A DNA stretch of 22,210 bases from CAZVRZ01 sp964629965 (GTDB taxonomy: Bacteria; Chloroflexota; Anaerolineae; Anaerolineales; UBA4823), in contig CAZVRZ010000087.1 in NCBI GenBank assembly GCA_964629965.1, positions 1 to 22,210 of the forward strand, written 5' to 3'. The notes under the pieces were generated by a model. That model did no database searches. It was given only the letters and a program-made list of their open reading frames with translations, and was not told where the DNA came from. This document shows positions 5,408 through 13,487 of this stretch, piece after piece. Positions within the stretch are counted from its first letter, which is position 1. The number at the start of each line of letters is the position of its first letter. Both the position numbers and the translations under genes were made by a program.

Positions 5408-8380
5408 ATGAGACGCTTTCTGCATTTGCTTGCTTGCTGCACCCTGCTGCTATGCCTTTTGGCCTCGCCAGCGTCTTATACTGTCCTGGCCCAAGAACCC
5501 ACGCCGGTCCCCGGGGCTGTGTATTCTGGTTTCCTCTCGCTGGATGTTCTGCTGCTGGATAACCCCGATCCCAGCCAACTGGACGTGGGTCTGTATTACA
5601 GCCTGTATGATACGCCCCTGGAGATGACCTGGATGGACGATGGCAGCCTGCAAGGCCGGAAGGTGATCACCAGCACGTCCGAGCTGGAAGATGTCACGGT
5701 GCTGGCCGTTTTCACCGGCCAGGCTGATTACAAGGCGAATTCGATCAGCTTCACCAAGACCACCACCACCGTCCGCAAGCTGGGTGACCAGGGCGATAGC
5801 ACTTACAAGGTGACCATCAGCGCCAGCGGCGCTTTCAGCGACCCGCAGAACGCGGCGGGTACGGCCAATGTGAGCGTGGCCTGCACCTCCGGCGGCGAGG
5901 TCAGATGCATCAATGCTGAATCTTTCACGCTGAACGGCGCGACCACTTTCACGGTTTATTTCTACCCGCTGGCTGTGCTCGACCCGATCATCTTCCTGCC
6001 GGGCATTGCCGGCACCGAGCTGACCAACCGGGCCGAGCCGGTGTGGCCTTTCTCGTTGATGGGCGACCGGGAGTCGCTGGCGCTGCAAGGCGATGGCAAG
6101 ACGCCGGTGGATAGCAGCGATGATATCGGTCCCAGGGATATCCTGCGTTCGGGCGCAGCCGATGTCTACGGCGGCTTCGATGGCTTCCTCAAGCGCCAGG
6201 GGTATATCGAAGATCAAAATTACTTTGTCTTCCCTTACGATTGGCGCCTGGACAACGCCGGCCACCTGGCCGCACTGGATGTGGTGGTGGACCAGGCCAT
6301 GGCGAAGAACGAGGGCTTCCCGGTGACGCTGATCGCCCATTCCATGGGCGGGCTGATCGCCAACGCTTACGTGTATTCTTCAGCGGAACGTGCCGGCAAA
6401 GTCGCCAAGATCATTACCCTGGCTACGCCCTATTACGGCGCGCCCAAGGCCTTCTATGCCCTACTCAATGGCTACCAGTTCGGCAACCCCACTGTTGGCC
6501 AGGAAATGATGAAACACCTGGCGCAGAATATGCCCGGCGCTTACCAGCTTCTCCCGCGGGCGCCCTTCGTGGTGGACCAGGCGACCAACACCATGGCGCC
6601 GCTGGCCGAAACCTGGGCCGTGCGCTACCACAACCTGCAGTATGATGAGCAATGCAGCTGCTACGTGCCGCTGCTGGAAAACACGCTCGTACCCAACCAA
6701 TCGCTGATCCAGCAGGCCAACGATTTCCATGCCATGCTGGGCAGCTTGAATGCTCCCCAGCCGCTGCCGGTGGGCGTGGAGCTGTACACCATCATTGGTT
6801 ACGGCATCAAGACCCTGGGCTATTACACCCTGGAAGATGTGGATCCTAACCTGTATACCAAATACCTGGATTGGTTCGGCAATCGCCAGGTCAAGTTGAA
6901 ACCGGGTTTCACCGATGGCGACAGCACCGTGCCTTTGTGGGCGCTGGAGAACAAAGCGGCCACCAAGGCCTATTACATCGAGCACAGCGCTACGAATTCC
7001 GCCGCCCACGGCGCGATCACCAGCAATACCATTGCCCAGGAGATCGTCGGCCAACTGCTGGCGGACGAAGAACCCTCAGCCTATTACGAGCGATACTATC
7101 TCCCCGGCAGCGAAGGCTTGCCGGACGTGGAGGGCGGGGTGAAGAGCTACCTGATCGGGCTGGGCTATACGATGGACTTCACCCTGCACTCGGACGCCCA
7201 CCTGGCGATCACGGATGGCTCCGGGCGCAGCCTGGGCTTCAACGCCGAGGGCGGCATCGACGAGTCTTTGCCGGGTACTTTCCTGTCCATAGACGGCATC
7301 GAGTATGCCAGCGTTACTGCCCCGGCCCAGCCGTTCAAGGTGACCGTGACCGGCTACCAGGAAGGCAAGTTCAGCCTGGATGTGGCCGTGACCAATGCCG
7401 GGCAGCGCACCAGCTACACTTACGCCGAAGTCCCCGTTCGAGCAGGGACGCGGGCAGAATTCAGCCTGGACCCTGCTGCCGACCCGGCCCAGCCGCCGCA
7501 GATGGCGCTCAGCGACCCGGGCGGCGGCTCGAGCAGCGCCGCGGCGGTGAACGTACAGCAAGCCGCGCTCGACGAGAGCGAGTTGGCCGCCATCCTGGAG
7601 TCCAACCTGGGTTCGCAGGAGAACGGCAAAACGCCTGCGTTGAGTACACCGCTTGCGCTGAGTACATCGCCTACGCTGAGTACACCGCCGGCGCTGAGTA
7701 CACTGCCGGCTGCTGCCCAACCCTGGCTGCTCTACGCTGCTGCGGCCTGCTTGGGGCTGCTCTGCCTGGGCTCCATCGTCCTGGTGATTGTGACCGTCAT
7801 GCTGCGCCGCAAAAAAGCCGCCGTCCTGCCGGCCTCGCCCGATTACCCGCCCACGAATAACCCGCCCACGAATTACCCGCCCGTGGCCAGCCGCCCACGA
7901 ATTAGCCATCCTGCTCCCATGCCGTCTACCCCGCCTGACCGGCGGGCGGAGACACCCGTCCCGCACACCCAACCGGCCCCCCGGGATCCGCTCTACTCCG
8001 GCTCGCGGCCCAGCCAAACGCCGGCCCGCCCGCAGATGCCGCCCTGGCAAGGCGGGACGCCGGCAGCCGCACCTGGCGGGTACATTTCACCTGGCGTGAC
8101 CTACCATTTGCAGATCTCGGTTCCCGGGTTGCGCGCCTGGAGCATGCCCTTGCCTCCCGGCGGCCTGACTATTGGGCGAGCGGGCAATAACCAGCTTGTC
8201 TTGCCAGACAGACAGGTTTCGCACCACCATGCCCGCCTGGCGCTGCGCAACGGCGTGTGGTGGATCTTCGACCTGGGCTCATCCAACGGCGCCTACGTCA
8301 ACAACCTGCGCGTCCAACAGCAGGCCGTCCGTCCCGGCGATGTGATTCGCCTGGGCCGCACGCACCTGGTGATCAAGTGA
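5408..8380 (+). CDS. Membrane-anchored LCAT-like alpha/beta hydrolase (lipase/acyltransferase) fused to cytoplasmic FHA domain
   Basis: A 990-residue protein. Residues 1-29 are a signal peptide ending near VLAQ. An alpha/beta hydrolase of the lecithin:cholesterol acyltransferase type follows: IIFLPGIAGTEL (oxyanion region), FPYDWRLDN, the nucleophile elbow AHSMGG with Ser312, Asp505 in GDSTVPLW, and a His at 534 (or 526). After a beta-rich region and an Ala/Ser/Thr/Pro linker holding an 18-bp DNA repeat there is one membrane helix (about 773-798) followed by RRKK, which puts the tail in the cytoplasm. A Pro-rich linker with a 15-bp repeat leads to a C-terminal FHA domain (about 905-990) with GR at 923-924, S938-H939 and N960-G961, the phosphothreonine-binding residues. 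Predicted: an outside lipase or acyl transferase controlled by, or docking to, a phosphorylated partner inside. The kinase gene at 15202 is a candidate source of that signal. Confidence 0.88.
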   Translation: MRRFLHLLACCTLLLCLLASPASYTVLAQEPTPVPGAVYSGFLSLDVLLLDNPDPSQLDVGLYYSLYDTPLEMTWMDDGSLQGRKVITSTSELEDVTVLAVFTGQADYKANSISFTKTTTTVRKLGDQGDSTYKVTISASGAFSDPQNAAGTANVSVACTSGGEVRCINAESFTLNGATTFTVYFYPLAVLDPIIFLPGIAGTELTNRAEPVWPFSLMGDRESLALQGDGKTPVDSSDDIGPRDILRSGAADVYGGFDGFLKRQGYIEDQNYFVFPYDWRLDNAGHLAALDVVVDQAMAKNEGFPVTLIAHSMGGLIANAYVYSSAERAGKVAKIITLATPYYGAPKAFYALLNGYQFGNPTVGQEMMKHLAQNMPGAYQLLPRAPFVVDQATNTMAPLAETWAVRYHNLQYDEQCSCYVPLLENTLVPNQSLIQQANDFHAMLGSLNAPQPLPVGVELYTIIGYGIKTLGYYTLEDVDPNLYTKYLDWFGNRQVKLKPGFTDGDSTVPLWALENKAATKAYYIEHSATNSAAHGAITSNTIAQEIVGQLLADEEPSAYYERYYLPGSEGLPDVEGGVKSYLIGLGYTMDFTLHSDAHLAITDGSGRSLGFNAEGGIDESLPGTFLSIDGIEYASVTAPAQPFKVTVTGYQEGKFSLDVAVTNAGQRTSYTYAEVPVRAGTRAEFSLDPAADPAQPPQMALSDPGGGSSSAAAVNVQQAALDESELAAILESNLGSQENGKTPALSTPLALSTSPTLSTPPALSTLPAAAQPWLLYAAAACLGLLCLGSIVLVIVTVMLRRKKAAVLPASPDYPPTNNPPTNYPPVASRPRISHPAPMPSTPPDRRAETPVPHTQPAPRDPLYSGSRPSQTPARPQMPPWQGGTPAAAPGGYISPGVTYHLQISVPGLRAWSMPLPPGGLTIGRAGNNQLVLPDRQVSHHHARLALRNGVWWIFDLGSSNGAYVNNLRVQQQAVRPGDVIRLGRTHLVIK
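7632..7709 (+). repeat. Four tandem copies of an 18-bp repeat inside the lipase-FHA gene
   Basis: The core CGYTGAGTA begins at 7638, 7656, 7674 and 7692, an exact 18-bp period, with unit consensus close to GCGCTGAGTACACCGCCT. In frame it encodes repeated ALSTPP-like hexapeptides in the linker just before the membrane helix. The same unit occurs twice in noncoding DNA at 10448-10483. Confidence 0.9.
7846..7905 (+). repeat. 15-bp repeat, CCCACGAATTA-type, three copies in the Pro-rich linker
   Basis: CCCACGAAT starts at 7850, 7865 and 7894. The first two are 15 bp apart; the third follows 29 bp later, after a degenerate unit. The first two are read as PTN, the third in another frame as PRIS. 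The same unit is found twice at 14105-14132 in the protease-permease gene. Confidence 0.85.
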
Positions 8381-8393
8381 CCGCCAGCCGGCT

Positions 8394-10412
8394 TCACTCC
8401 GCGGCGCAGCCCTGCAGATCAAGCAGCCGTCTGAAGTGCCTTTGATCATCGTCCCAGCGTTCGACCAGCACCTCTACACAAGGCTCGGAGAGAGAAGCTT
8501 TTGAGGCCTTGGGCAGTATCTTCCACCAGAAGTCATCCACATAGACATAGCGATAATGGTTGGCCAGCAGCGCCTCTACCGTGGGTGCTTGTTGCAGTGC
8601 CTTCCAGGCAGGGAGCGGGTCTTGCCCGATGGCGGCATGGGTGGGCAGCCCGGTGAGAACGCTGGCGCGCCATCCGTCGGCGTCAAAAATCTCGTCGCCG
8701 GCCGGCAGCCGGTTCCACAGGTCGCCGCTCATGCGGGAATCCAGCCCTTCGATGCCCAGCCCGTGAGTGGGAGGCGAGGCCAGGGCGCTCATCTCGATGG
8801 CTGTGGTAACGATCCCGCCCACCAACACCAGGGCCAGCGAGAGTGTTCCTACCCAAAAGAGCAGGCTCGTCCGCCATTGGTCCCGCTTTGACCACACGAA
8901 GATGATCAGCAGCAGCGTCCAGACGCCCAGCGAGTACCCGGTCAGGCGGGAGAGGTCGCGTTCAGCCTGGTATTCCAGGCAGAGCGGCGCCGCCAGCCCG
9001 ATCCAGGCGCTGATGATGAGCGCGCCGGAGATCCATTCGCCTGTGCGCAGGCGTTTCCAGGCCCAGGCCGTGATCCAGGGGGCCAGCAGGAACACCGGCC
9101 CCAACTCGCAGACCGCGATTAACAGCTCGAGCGGAGAGAAAATATTCAGCGCTCCCAGGTGTGATGAAAGTACTGCCGGCGGCCAGCGCAGCGAAAAGCC
9201 GGCCGCGGTCACCTGGCCCTCAACCCCAATGCCCGAGTTGGCCGCTTGCAGCAGCAGTTGGCGTGCTATTTCGGTGATTGTGCCGCCTTGCCAGAGCACC
9301 AGCGGAACTGAGAGCAGCAGAGACAGGGATGGTGGGCTTAAAAGGCTGCGGCGCTGCTTCCAGGCCAGGTAGAGCGAAGCCGCCGCACCTCCCAGCATGA
9401 ACAACCCGTAGCTCGATTCCCACACCAACCCCCAAAAGGCCAGCAGTACCGCCAGCACAACGCATGCTGCCCGGTGAGCGGTACGCGTGATCAGCAGTAT
9501 CAACAAGGCCATGATGCCGATGGACAGGGCATAAGAACCGGCGTGGGCCATGGTGAGGGCCGGAAATATCCCATTCAGGTACCCGAACAAAAATGGGGAT
9601 GGCGGGCCCCCGTCCAGGGTCCAGGTCTGGGTGAGCGATTGTGAAAACGGTACGGCCATGTTTTCGCTGGTGCCGATCAAGGTAACGGCCGTGTCGGCCT
9701 GGGCCAGCCAGCTTTGCGGGATGAATTGCAGCAGGTAACGAGTGCCGCTGGCCAGGGTAAAAACGGCTGCCGTAACCCAGCCCGCCAGGGGATGGTCAAC
9801 CAGGCGCCGCCCTACCAGGCCGATCAGAGCCACGCTGAGGCCAAAGACGATCCCTTTCGACAGGTCGAAGGCGCTCCAGGGGAATAGATCGCCCAGGGAT
9901 ACCAGGCTGGCCCCCAGCAGTTGGAATCCGTAATGGTAGCGAAAGTAAAATCCCGAGTTCAGGTAATAGTGAGGAGGAATATCGTTGGCGGCCATGCGCG
10001 AGATGAGGGTCAGGTTTTTGGGTTCATCGAAAATCGCCAGGCCTTTCCCCACGAACGTGAACCAGCCCGCCAGGATCAGGACTGCCAGTAGGGTGGGCCA
10101 GGCTTGCCAATCGCGCCACTCCAGCAGGGGACGGCGTCCCTGGCGAGCCGAGAGCCGACCCAATCCCAGCCCTGCAGCCAGGATCAAAAGCCCGGCTGCG
10201 CTGAAGGCCAACCTGGAATCCAACCAGTGCCCGAGCACATTGGCCAGCCATAAATAATCGCACAACCCCAGGCCCAATCCGGCCACCAGGCGTTCGCGCG
10301 GCTCAAGCCGGAAGGCATGCGTGGCAATCAGCCAGCCGCCCAGCCAGGCCGCCCAAAGAACCGCTCCCCAAAGAAAGAAGGAAAGCAAGTTTCCTTCCCG
10401 AAGCCAATACAT
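8394..10412 (-). CDS. Polytopic membrane protein, probable GT-C-type glycosyltransferase
   Basis: A 672-residue protein with about 12 or more hydrophobic helices spread over residues 10-540 and a soluble C-terminal part of about 110 residues. After the first few helices an acidic pair in a loop (Asp128-Glu129 in IFDEPKNL), then HYYLNSGFYFRYHYGFQLL, resembles the first extracytoplasmic loop of GT-C enzymes (family 39/83 and relatives), where an Asp/Glu is catalytic. These enzymes move sugars from lipid carriers outside the membrane. The C-terminal HYRYVYVDDFWW stretch fits the outer domain seen in such proteins. The start has a good ribosome binding site (GGAGGT about 6 nt before ATG). It converges on the lipase-FHA gene with only 13 bp between stops, with no room for a separate terminator. 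The exact family is uncertain; another polytopic transferase is the alternative. Confidence 0.6.
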   Translation of the reverse strand: MYWLREGNLLSFFLWGAVLWAAWLGGWLIATHAFRLEPRERLVAGLGLGLCDYLWLANVLGHWLDSRLAFSAAGLLILAAGLGLGRLSARQGRRPLLEWRDWQAWPTLLAVLILAGWFTFVGKGLAIFDEPKNLTLISRMAANDIPPHYYLNSGFYFRYHYGFQLLGASLVSLGDLFPWSAFDLSKGIVFGLSVALIGLVGRRLVDHPLAGWVTAAVFTLASGTRYLLQFIPQSWLAQADTAVTLIGTSENMAVPFSQSLTQTWTLDGGPPSPFLFGYLNGIFPALTMAHAGSYALSIGIMALLILLITRTAHRAACVVLAVLLAFWGLVWESSYGLFMLGGAAASLYLAWKQRRSLLSPPSLSLLLSVPLVLWQGGTITEIARQLLLQAANSGIGVEGQVTAAGFSLRWPPAVLSSHLGALNIFSPLELLIAVCELGPVFLLAPWITAWAWKRLRTGEWISGALIISAWIGLAAPLCLEYQAERDLSRLTGYSLGVWTLLLIIFVWSKRDQWRTSLLFWVGTLSLALVLVGGIVTTAIEMSALASPPTHGLGIEGLDSRMSGDLWNRLPAGDEIFDADGWRASVLTGLPTHAAIGQDPLPAWKALQQAPTVEALLANHYRYVYVDDFWWKILPKASKASLSEPCVEVLVERWDDDQRHFRRLLDLQGCAAE

Positions 10413-10447
10413 TCTAACCTCCGTTGTGGTCGATGCGATGCAGAGCG

Positions 10448-10483
10448 GACGCTGAGTAAATCGCCTGCGCTGAGTACACCGGC
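10448..10483. repeat. Two copies of the 18-bp repeat in the divergent intergenic region
   Basis: CGCTGAGTA at 10450-10458 and 10468-10476, again 18 bp apart, the second followed by CACCG. It matches the array inside the gene at 5408 closely (CTGCGCTGAGTACACCG). It lies in the predicted 5' leader of the minus-strand membrane protein gene. The rest of the 10413-10631 gap shows AT-rich DNA near 10520-10580 but no other clear element. Confidence 0.85.
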
Positions 10484-10488
10484 AAGGT

Positions 10489-10518
10489 ATTTTACCACTC
10501 TGCTTACATTACCCCCAA
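10489..10518 (-). promoter_or_regulatory. Candidate promoter for the minus-strand membrane protein
   Basis: On the minus strand TTGGGG (10513-10518) and TAAAAT (10489-10494) are 18 bp apart. The resulting leader of about 70 nt would include the 18-bp repeats. Only the first half of the -35 matches consensus. Confidence 0.3.
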
Positions 10519-10631
10519 AACCGAATATTGATAGAACCTTTTTGAACCCATCCGAGTATATATAAAGCGAATATCTTCGCGCGTGCGTCGACATCCTACG
10601 AAAGGTACAGGCCATCGAGGTGGAGCAGCGG

Positions 10632-11720
10632 ATGTGTCTAAGAACCGGGCTGTGGTGGGCGGCGGCTGTTATTTTGGCCGCAGCCTGCCTGGCTGCCTGC
10701 CGCCCGGCGAATACGCCAGCGGCAGCCACAAATGCTGTCGTGCTCCCGGCCGGCATGACTGTGGAGCAGTCGGGCGCGCTGAACACCCTGGCCCAGGTGG
10801 ACGATTATCCTCTCTACACCCTGGAGATCAAGGGGGCTGCCGCCGCGGCGCCGCCTCCGCCGGCCAATGAAGGCCGGTCGCCGGAGGCCCGCTCCTGGGG
10901 CTGCTCGTTGTTTGCTTCCTTTGCAGATCCGCAGAACATGCTCTCCGGGCGCAATTTCGATTGGGAATACAGCCCGGCGCTGCTGCTGTTCTACCAGCCG
11001 CCGGATGGCTACACCTCGGCTTCCATGGTGGATATTGCTTACCTGGGTTATGACCAGGAGAGTGCCCAGGGCCTGGCGAACGAGCCGCTTGTCAACCGGG
11101 CGGCCTTGTTGTCTGCGCCTTTTCTGCCGTTCGACGGCCTGAACGAACAGGGACTGGTGGTTGGCATGGCGGCGGTTCCGGACGGGGGCATGGCGCCCGA
11201 TGCGACCAAGCCCACCATCGGCTCGCTGGGCCTGATCCGCGAGCTGCTCGACCACGCTGCCAACGTAGAACAGGCGCTGGCGATCGTGGAGCGTTACAAC
11301 GTGGATATGACCGGCGGCCCGCCGCTGCATTACCTGCTGGCAGACGCCGGCGGGCACGCCGCGCTGGTGGAGTTTGCTAATGGCGAGCTGGTGGTGTTGA
11401 AAAACGAGCAGCCTGGGCCTGGAGAGCAGGCTGGTTCTGTTCTTCAGCCCTGGCACCTGGCGACCAATTTCCTGGTCTCACAGGCCGGCGACAATATCCA
11501 GGGGCAGTGCCCGCGCTACGACCGCCTCCAGCAGAGATTGTCCAGCGGCGAGCCTCTTGCTGCGCAAGACGCGCTCGACCTGTTGATGAATGTGGCGCAG
11601 CATGGCCCGAACTCGGGCACGCAGTGGTCGGTGGTTTACCAGATCAGCACATTGGAGATACGGGTTGCAATGGGTCGGGATTTCGAGGCCGTACACGCCT
11701 TCCGGCTCGTTGAAAAATAG
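10632..11720 (+). CDS. Lipoprotein Ntn-hydrolase (C45 / linear amide C-N hydrolase-like)
   Basis: From ATG 10632 (GGAG 6 nt upstream; GTG 10620 has no site) the protein has 362 residues. Residues 1-23 form a lipoprotein signal with lipobox L20-A-A-C23, so it is probably anchored on the outside of the membrane. The enzyme core starts at WGCSLF with Cys91, followed by GRNFDW (Arg107, Asp110), the pair expected for the N-terminal nucleophile and substrate/oxyanion Arg of choloylglycine hydrolase, acid ceramidase and penicillin acyltransferase relatives. NEQGLVVGMA and LRHATNF-like later segments (HLATNFLV) also fit. Cys91 is internal and preceded by Gly90, so self-cleavage at Gly-Cys would be needed, as in the acyltransferase group. 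Substrate unknown: an N-acyl amide such as an acylated amino acid, amine or lactone. A strong hairpin follows. Confidence 0.75.
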   Translation: MCLRTGLWWAAAVILAAACLAACRPANTPAAATNAVVLPAGMTVEQSGALNTLAQVDDYPLYTLEIKGAAAAAPPPPANEGRSPEARSWGCSLFASFADPQNMLSGRNFDWEYSPALLLFYQPPDGYTSASMVDIAYLGYDQESAQGLANEPLVNRAALLSAPFLPFDGLNEQGLVVGMAAVPDGGMAPDATKPTIGSLGLIRELLDHAANVEQALAIVERYNVDMTGGPPLHYLLADAGGHAALVEFANGELVVLKNEQPGPGEQAGSVLQPWHLATNFLVSQAGDNIQGQCPRYDRLQQRLSSGEPLAAQDALDLLMNVAQHGPNSGTQWSVVYQISTLEIRVAMGRDFEAVHAFRLVEK

Positions 11721-11749
11721 TTGAAGGGTTGATGTGTGGATCGGCAGTT

Positions 11750-11782
11750 GTTGGAGGAGCGCAGGGACAGCGCTCCTCCAAC
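11750..11782 (+). terminator. Strong 13-bp hairpin after the amidohydrolase gene
   Basis: GTTGGAGGAGCGC (11750-11762) and GCGCTCCTCCAAC (11770-11782) pair perfectly around a 7-nt loop. Only short T runs follow (GCGTTTAAACTTT), so termination may be partial. It sits just upstream of the promoter at 11786-11813 and separates the two transcription units. Confidence 0.7.
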
Positions 11783-11785
11783 GCG

Positions 11786-11813
11786 TTTAAACTTTGCGAA
11801 TCGGTTGTATAAT
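11786..11813 (+). promoter_or_regulatory. Leaderless promoter of the ABC/protease operon
   Basis: TTTAAA (11786-11791) and a perfect TATAAT (11808-11813) are 16 bp apart. The ATG at 11820 is 6 nt after the -10 box, exactly where transcription should start, and there is no Shine-Dalgarno sequence. This also argues for ATG 11820 over the upstream in-frame GTG at 11736, which would be inside the hairpin region. Confidence 0.65.
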
Positions 11814-11819
11814 CACTTT

Positions 11820-12299
11820 ATGCCTGTGCTCAACGTGATCGCCAACCCCCACAACCGCCTGGTGATCGCCAACCTGTTGGCGGCCTATTGGGCGTATGCC
11901 AGCCCGGCTGACAAAGAGGATTTCGACGGCCCGGCCTTTACCACCGAGTTCAGCCTGGATGGGCTGCGCACCCATCCCGACCTGGATTCGGCGATGAGAA
12001 CCGCGGCCCAAGATTTGGATTACACCGACGGGCTGATCCTGGGATATCACGTGCTGGTCAACCCGGTGGGGGTCATCTTTGCCGTGGCAATGAGCATGAG
12101 CTTCCTCACCGTCCGTCTCGGGTCTGTGCCGGGGAACGAGCGGCATGTGGAGTCCCCGGGCGCCGGCCCTAACCTGAACTTTGGCGAGGACTGGATGCCG
12201 GTAAATCCGTGGAACCTGCAGAGCGCTGCAGATCTGCTGGCCCGGGCGTTTGCTTACGTTAACCGCTTGGAAAATGGAGGTTCGACATGCAACAACTGA
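11820..12299 (+). CDS. Hypothetical protein, first gene of the ABC/protease operon
   Basis: A 159-residue protein of no family I recognise. It starts MPVLNVIANPHNRLVIANLL and has an acidic middle part (SPADKEDFDGPAF), a hydrophobic stretch around residues 70-100 (GYHVLVNPVGVIFAVAMSMSFLTVRL) that could be a core strand pair or one membrane helix, and a C-terminal helix (AADLLARAFAYVNRLE). No signal peptide is seen. The start is set by the leaderless promoter. Its end overlaps the next gene by 13 bp, so it is translated with the small membrane protein and the transporter and probably serves them. An in-frame extension to 11736 is open but would cross the upstream hairpin. Confidence 0.75.
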   Translation: MPVLNVIANPHNRLVIANLLAAYWAYASPADKEDFDGPAFTTEFSLDGLRTHPDLDSAMRTAAQDLDYTDGLILGYHVLVNPVGVIFAVAMSMSFLTVRLGSVPGNERHVESPGAGPNLNFGEDWMPVNPWNLQSAADLLARAFAYVNRLENGGSTCNN

Positions 12300-12496
12300 A
12301 CATGGATTGGACAAAATGGCTGCTGCTCCTGGCGCCGGTGATCTTGCTGCAGTTTGGCTTGCAAATCTATGCCCTGGTCGACCTGTCTCGCCAGGCAAAG
12401 GTGCGCTGGTCGAAGTGGATCTGGGTGGCGATCATCATCGTGGGCGAACTGCTGGGGCCGATCTTGTATTTCTTATTCTCCGAGCGAGAGAGCTAA
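12287..12496 (+). CDS. PLDc_N-domain small membrane protein (YxlE-like)
   Basis: A 69-residue protein with two membrane helices (about 10-30 and 43-63). The features of the phospholipase D-nuclease N-terminal (PLDc_N) family are present: ALVDLSRQ after helix 1 and GPILYFLF in helix 2. A GGAGG ribosome binding site lies 6 nt upstream of the ATG. In Bacillus subtilis a protein of this family (YxlE) sits before an ABC ATPase and permease (YxlF, YxlG) in the sigY operon, where the small proteins are tied to control of the sigma factor. The same order is seen here, with the ATPase starting 4 bp after this gene. There is no sigma factor gene in this window. It is likely an accessory subunit or regulator of the transporter. 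Confidence 0.8.
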   Translation: MQQLNMDWTKWLLLLAPVILLQFGLQIYALVDLSRQAKVRWSKWIWVAIIIVGELLGPILYFLFSERES

Positions 12497-12500
12497 CCGC

Positions 12501-13478
12501 ATGCCTGATTCTGAAGCTGCCATCCGCTGCGCCGGGCTAACGCGTTACTACGGCCGCGGGCCAGAGATGGTGCGGGCGGTCGAAGACCTGGATCTGGAAG
12601 TGCCCTACGGCTCGGTGTTCGGCTTCTTGGGGCGCAACGGCGCCGGCAAGACCACCACCATGCGTATGCTCACCGGGCTGGCGCAGCCGACGCGCGGCCA
12701 GGCCTGGGTGGGTGGCATCGAAACCACCTCCGCCGACAGCGCCGCCCGGCGCATTTTTGGCTACCTGCCGCAGTCCCCGGCCTTTTACAACTGGATGAAC
12801 CCGCGCGAATACCTGGATTACAGTGCCCGCCTGTTCGATCTGTCGCCGCAGCAGGTGAAGAAGCGCATCGCTGAGGTCTTGGAATTGGTCGGCTTACAGG
12901 ATGCTGCCCGGCGGCGCATTGGCGGCTTTTCGGGCGGCATGCTGCAGCGCATGGGCATTGCCCAGGCATTGGTGCACAGCCCACCGGTGCTGCTGTTGGA
13001 CGAGCCCACCTCCTCGCTGGACCCGGCCGGGCGCTACGAGGTGCTCGACCTGATCGATCGCTTGCGCGGCCAGGTGACGGTCTTCCTGTCCAGCCACATC
13101 CTGGCAGATATCGAGCGCGTCTGCGACACGCTGGCCATCATCCGCAGCGGCAAACTGGCGCTGGTGGCCGACCGTGATGAACTGCTGCAGCGTTACGCCC
13201 CCGGGGCTATCGAGCTGGAACTGCCCGCCGGAAACAGTGCTCGGCCCGCGCTTGGTTCAGAGCCCGAGTTCCCGGCTGCCTTCCTGTCGGCGCTGCAGGC
13301 CCAACCCTGGGCGGCGGCCACCGCGCTGGACGGCCGCCGCCTGCGCGTCACCGTCAACGACCCGCTGGCGGCCCGCCGCGAACTGTTGGCATTGGCAGCC
13401 GCCCATAACCTGGCGTTGGATCGTTATGAATGGGTGCGCCCTACACTGGAAGAGATTTTTTTGCGTGTGAGCGCATAA
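12501..13478 (+). CDS. ABC transporter ATP-binding protein (YxlF/CcmA-type)
   Basis: A 325-residue protein from ATG 12501. The nucleotide-binding domain is complete: Walker A GRNGAGKTT, Q-loop GYLPQSP, signature FSGGMLQRM, Walker B LLLDEPTSSLDP and H-loop SSHILADIERV. About 85 C-terminal residues (from QRYAPGAIELEL on) form the accessory domain typical of ABC-2 exporters with one ATPase per permease. It powers the permease encoded 9 bp downstream. A longer frame back to 12354 overlaps the preceding gene and lacks support. Substrate unknown; in this exporter class antibiotics, peptides and lipids are known, and the association with YxlE-like and YhfC-like partners suggests a peptide or envelope role (inference). 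Confidence 0.93.
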   Translation: MPDSEAAIRCAGLTRYYGRGPEMVRAVEDLDLEVPYGSVFGFLGRNGAGKTTTMRMLTGLAQPTRGQAWVGGIETTSADSAARRIFGYLPQSPAFYNWMNPREYLDYSARLFDLSPQQVKKRIAEVLELVGLQDAARRRIGGFSGGMLQRMGIAQALVHSPPVLLLDEPTSSLDPAGRYEVLDLIDRLRGQVTVFLSSHILADIERVCDTLAIIRSGKLALVADRDELLQRYAPGAIELELPAGNSARPALGSEPEFPAAFLSALQAQPWAAATALDGRRLRVTVNDPLAARRELLALAAAHNLALDRYEWVRPTLEEIFLRVSA

Positions 13479-13487
13479 AGACGTGGT

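Noticed and set aside
5450..6340. Minus-strand frame (296 residues) opposite the lipase domain
   Set aside because: Covers the LCAT motifs on the other strand; no domain, no ribosome binding site.
7632..7709. CRISPR-like array
   Set aside because: Units are 18 bp with no separate unique spacers, lie in frame inside a gene, and no cas gene is present.
11736..11819. Longer start (GTG 11736) for the gene at 11820
   Set aside because: It would place the 13-bp hairpin and the promoter inside the coding sequence; the -10 box 6 nt before ATG 11820 gives a better explanation.
12354..12500. N-terminal extension of the ABC ATPase to 12354
   Set aside because: It overlaps the PLDc_N gene in another frame and encodes Ser/Arg/Trp-rich sequence unlike ATPases; ATG 12501 directly precedes the ABC domain.
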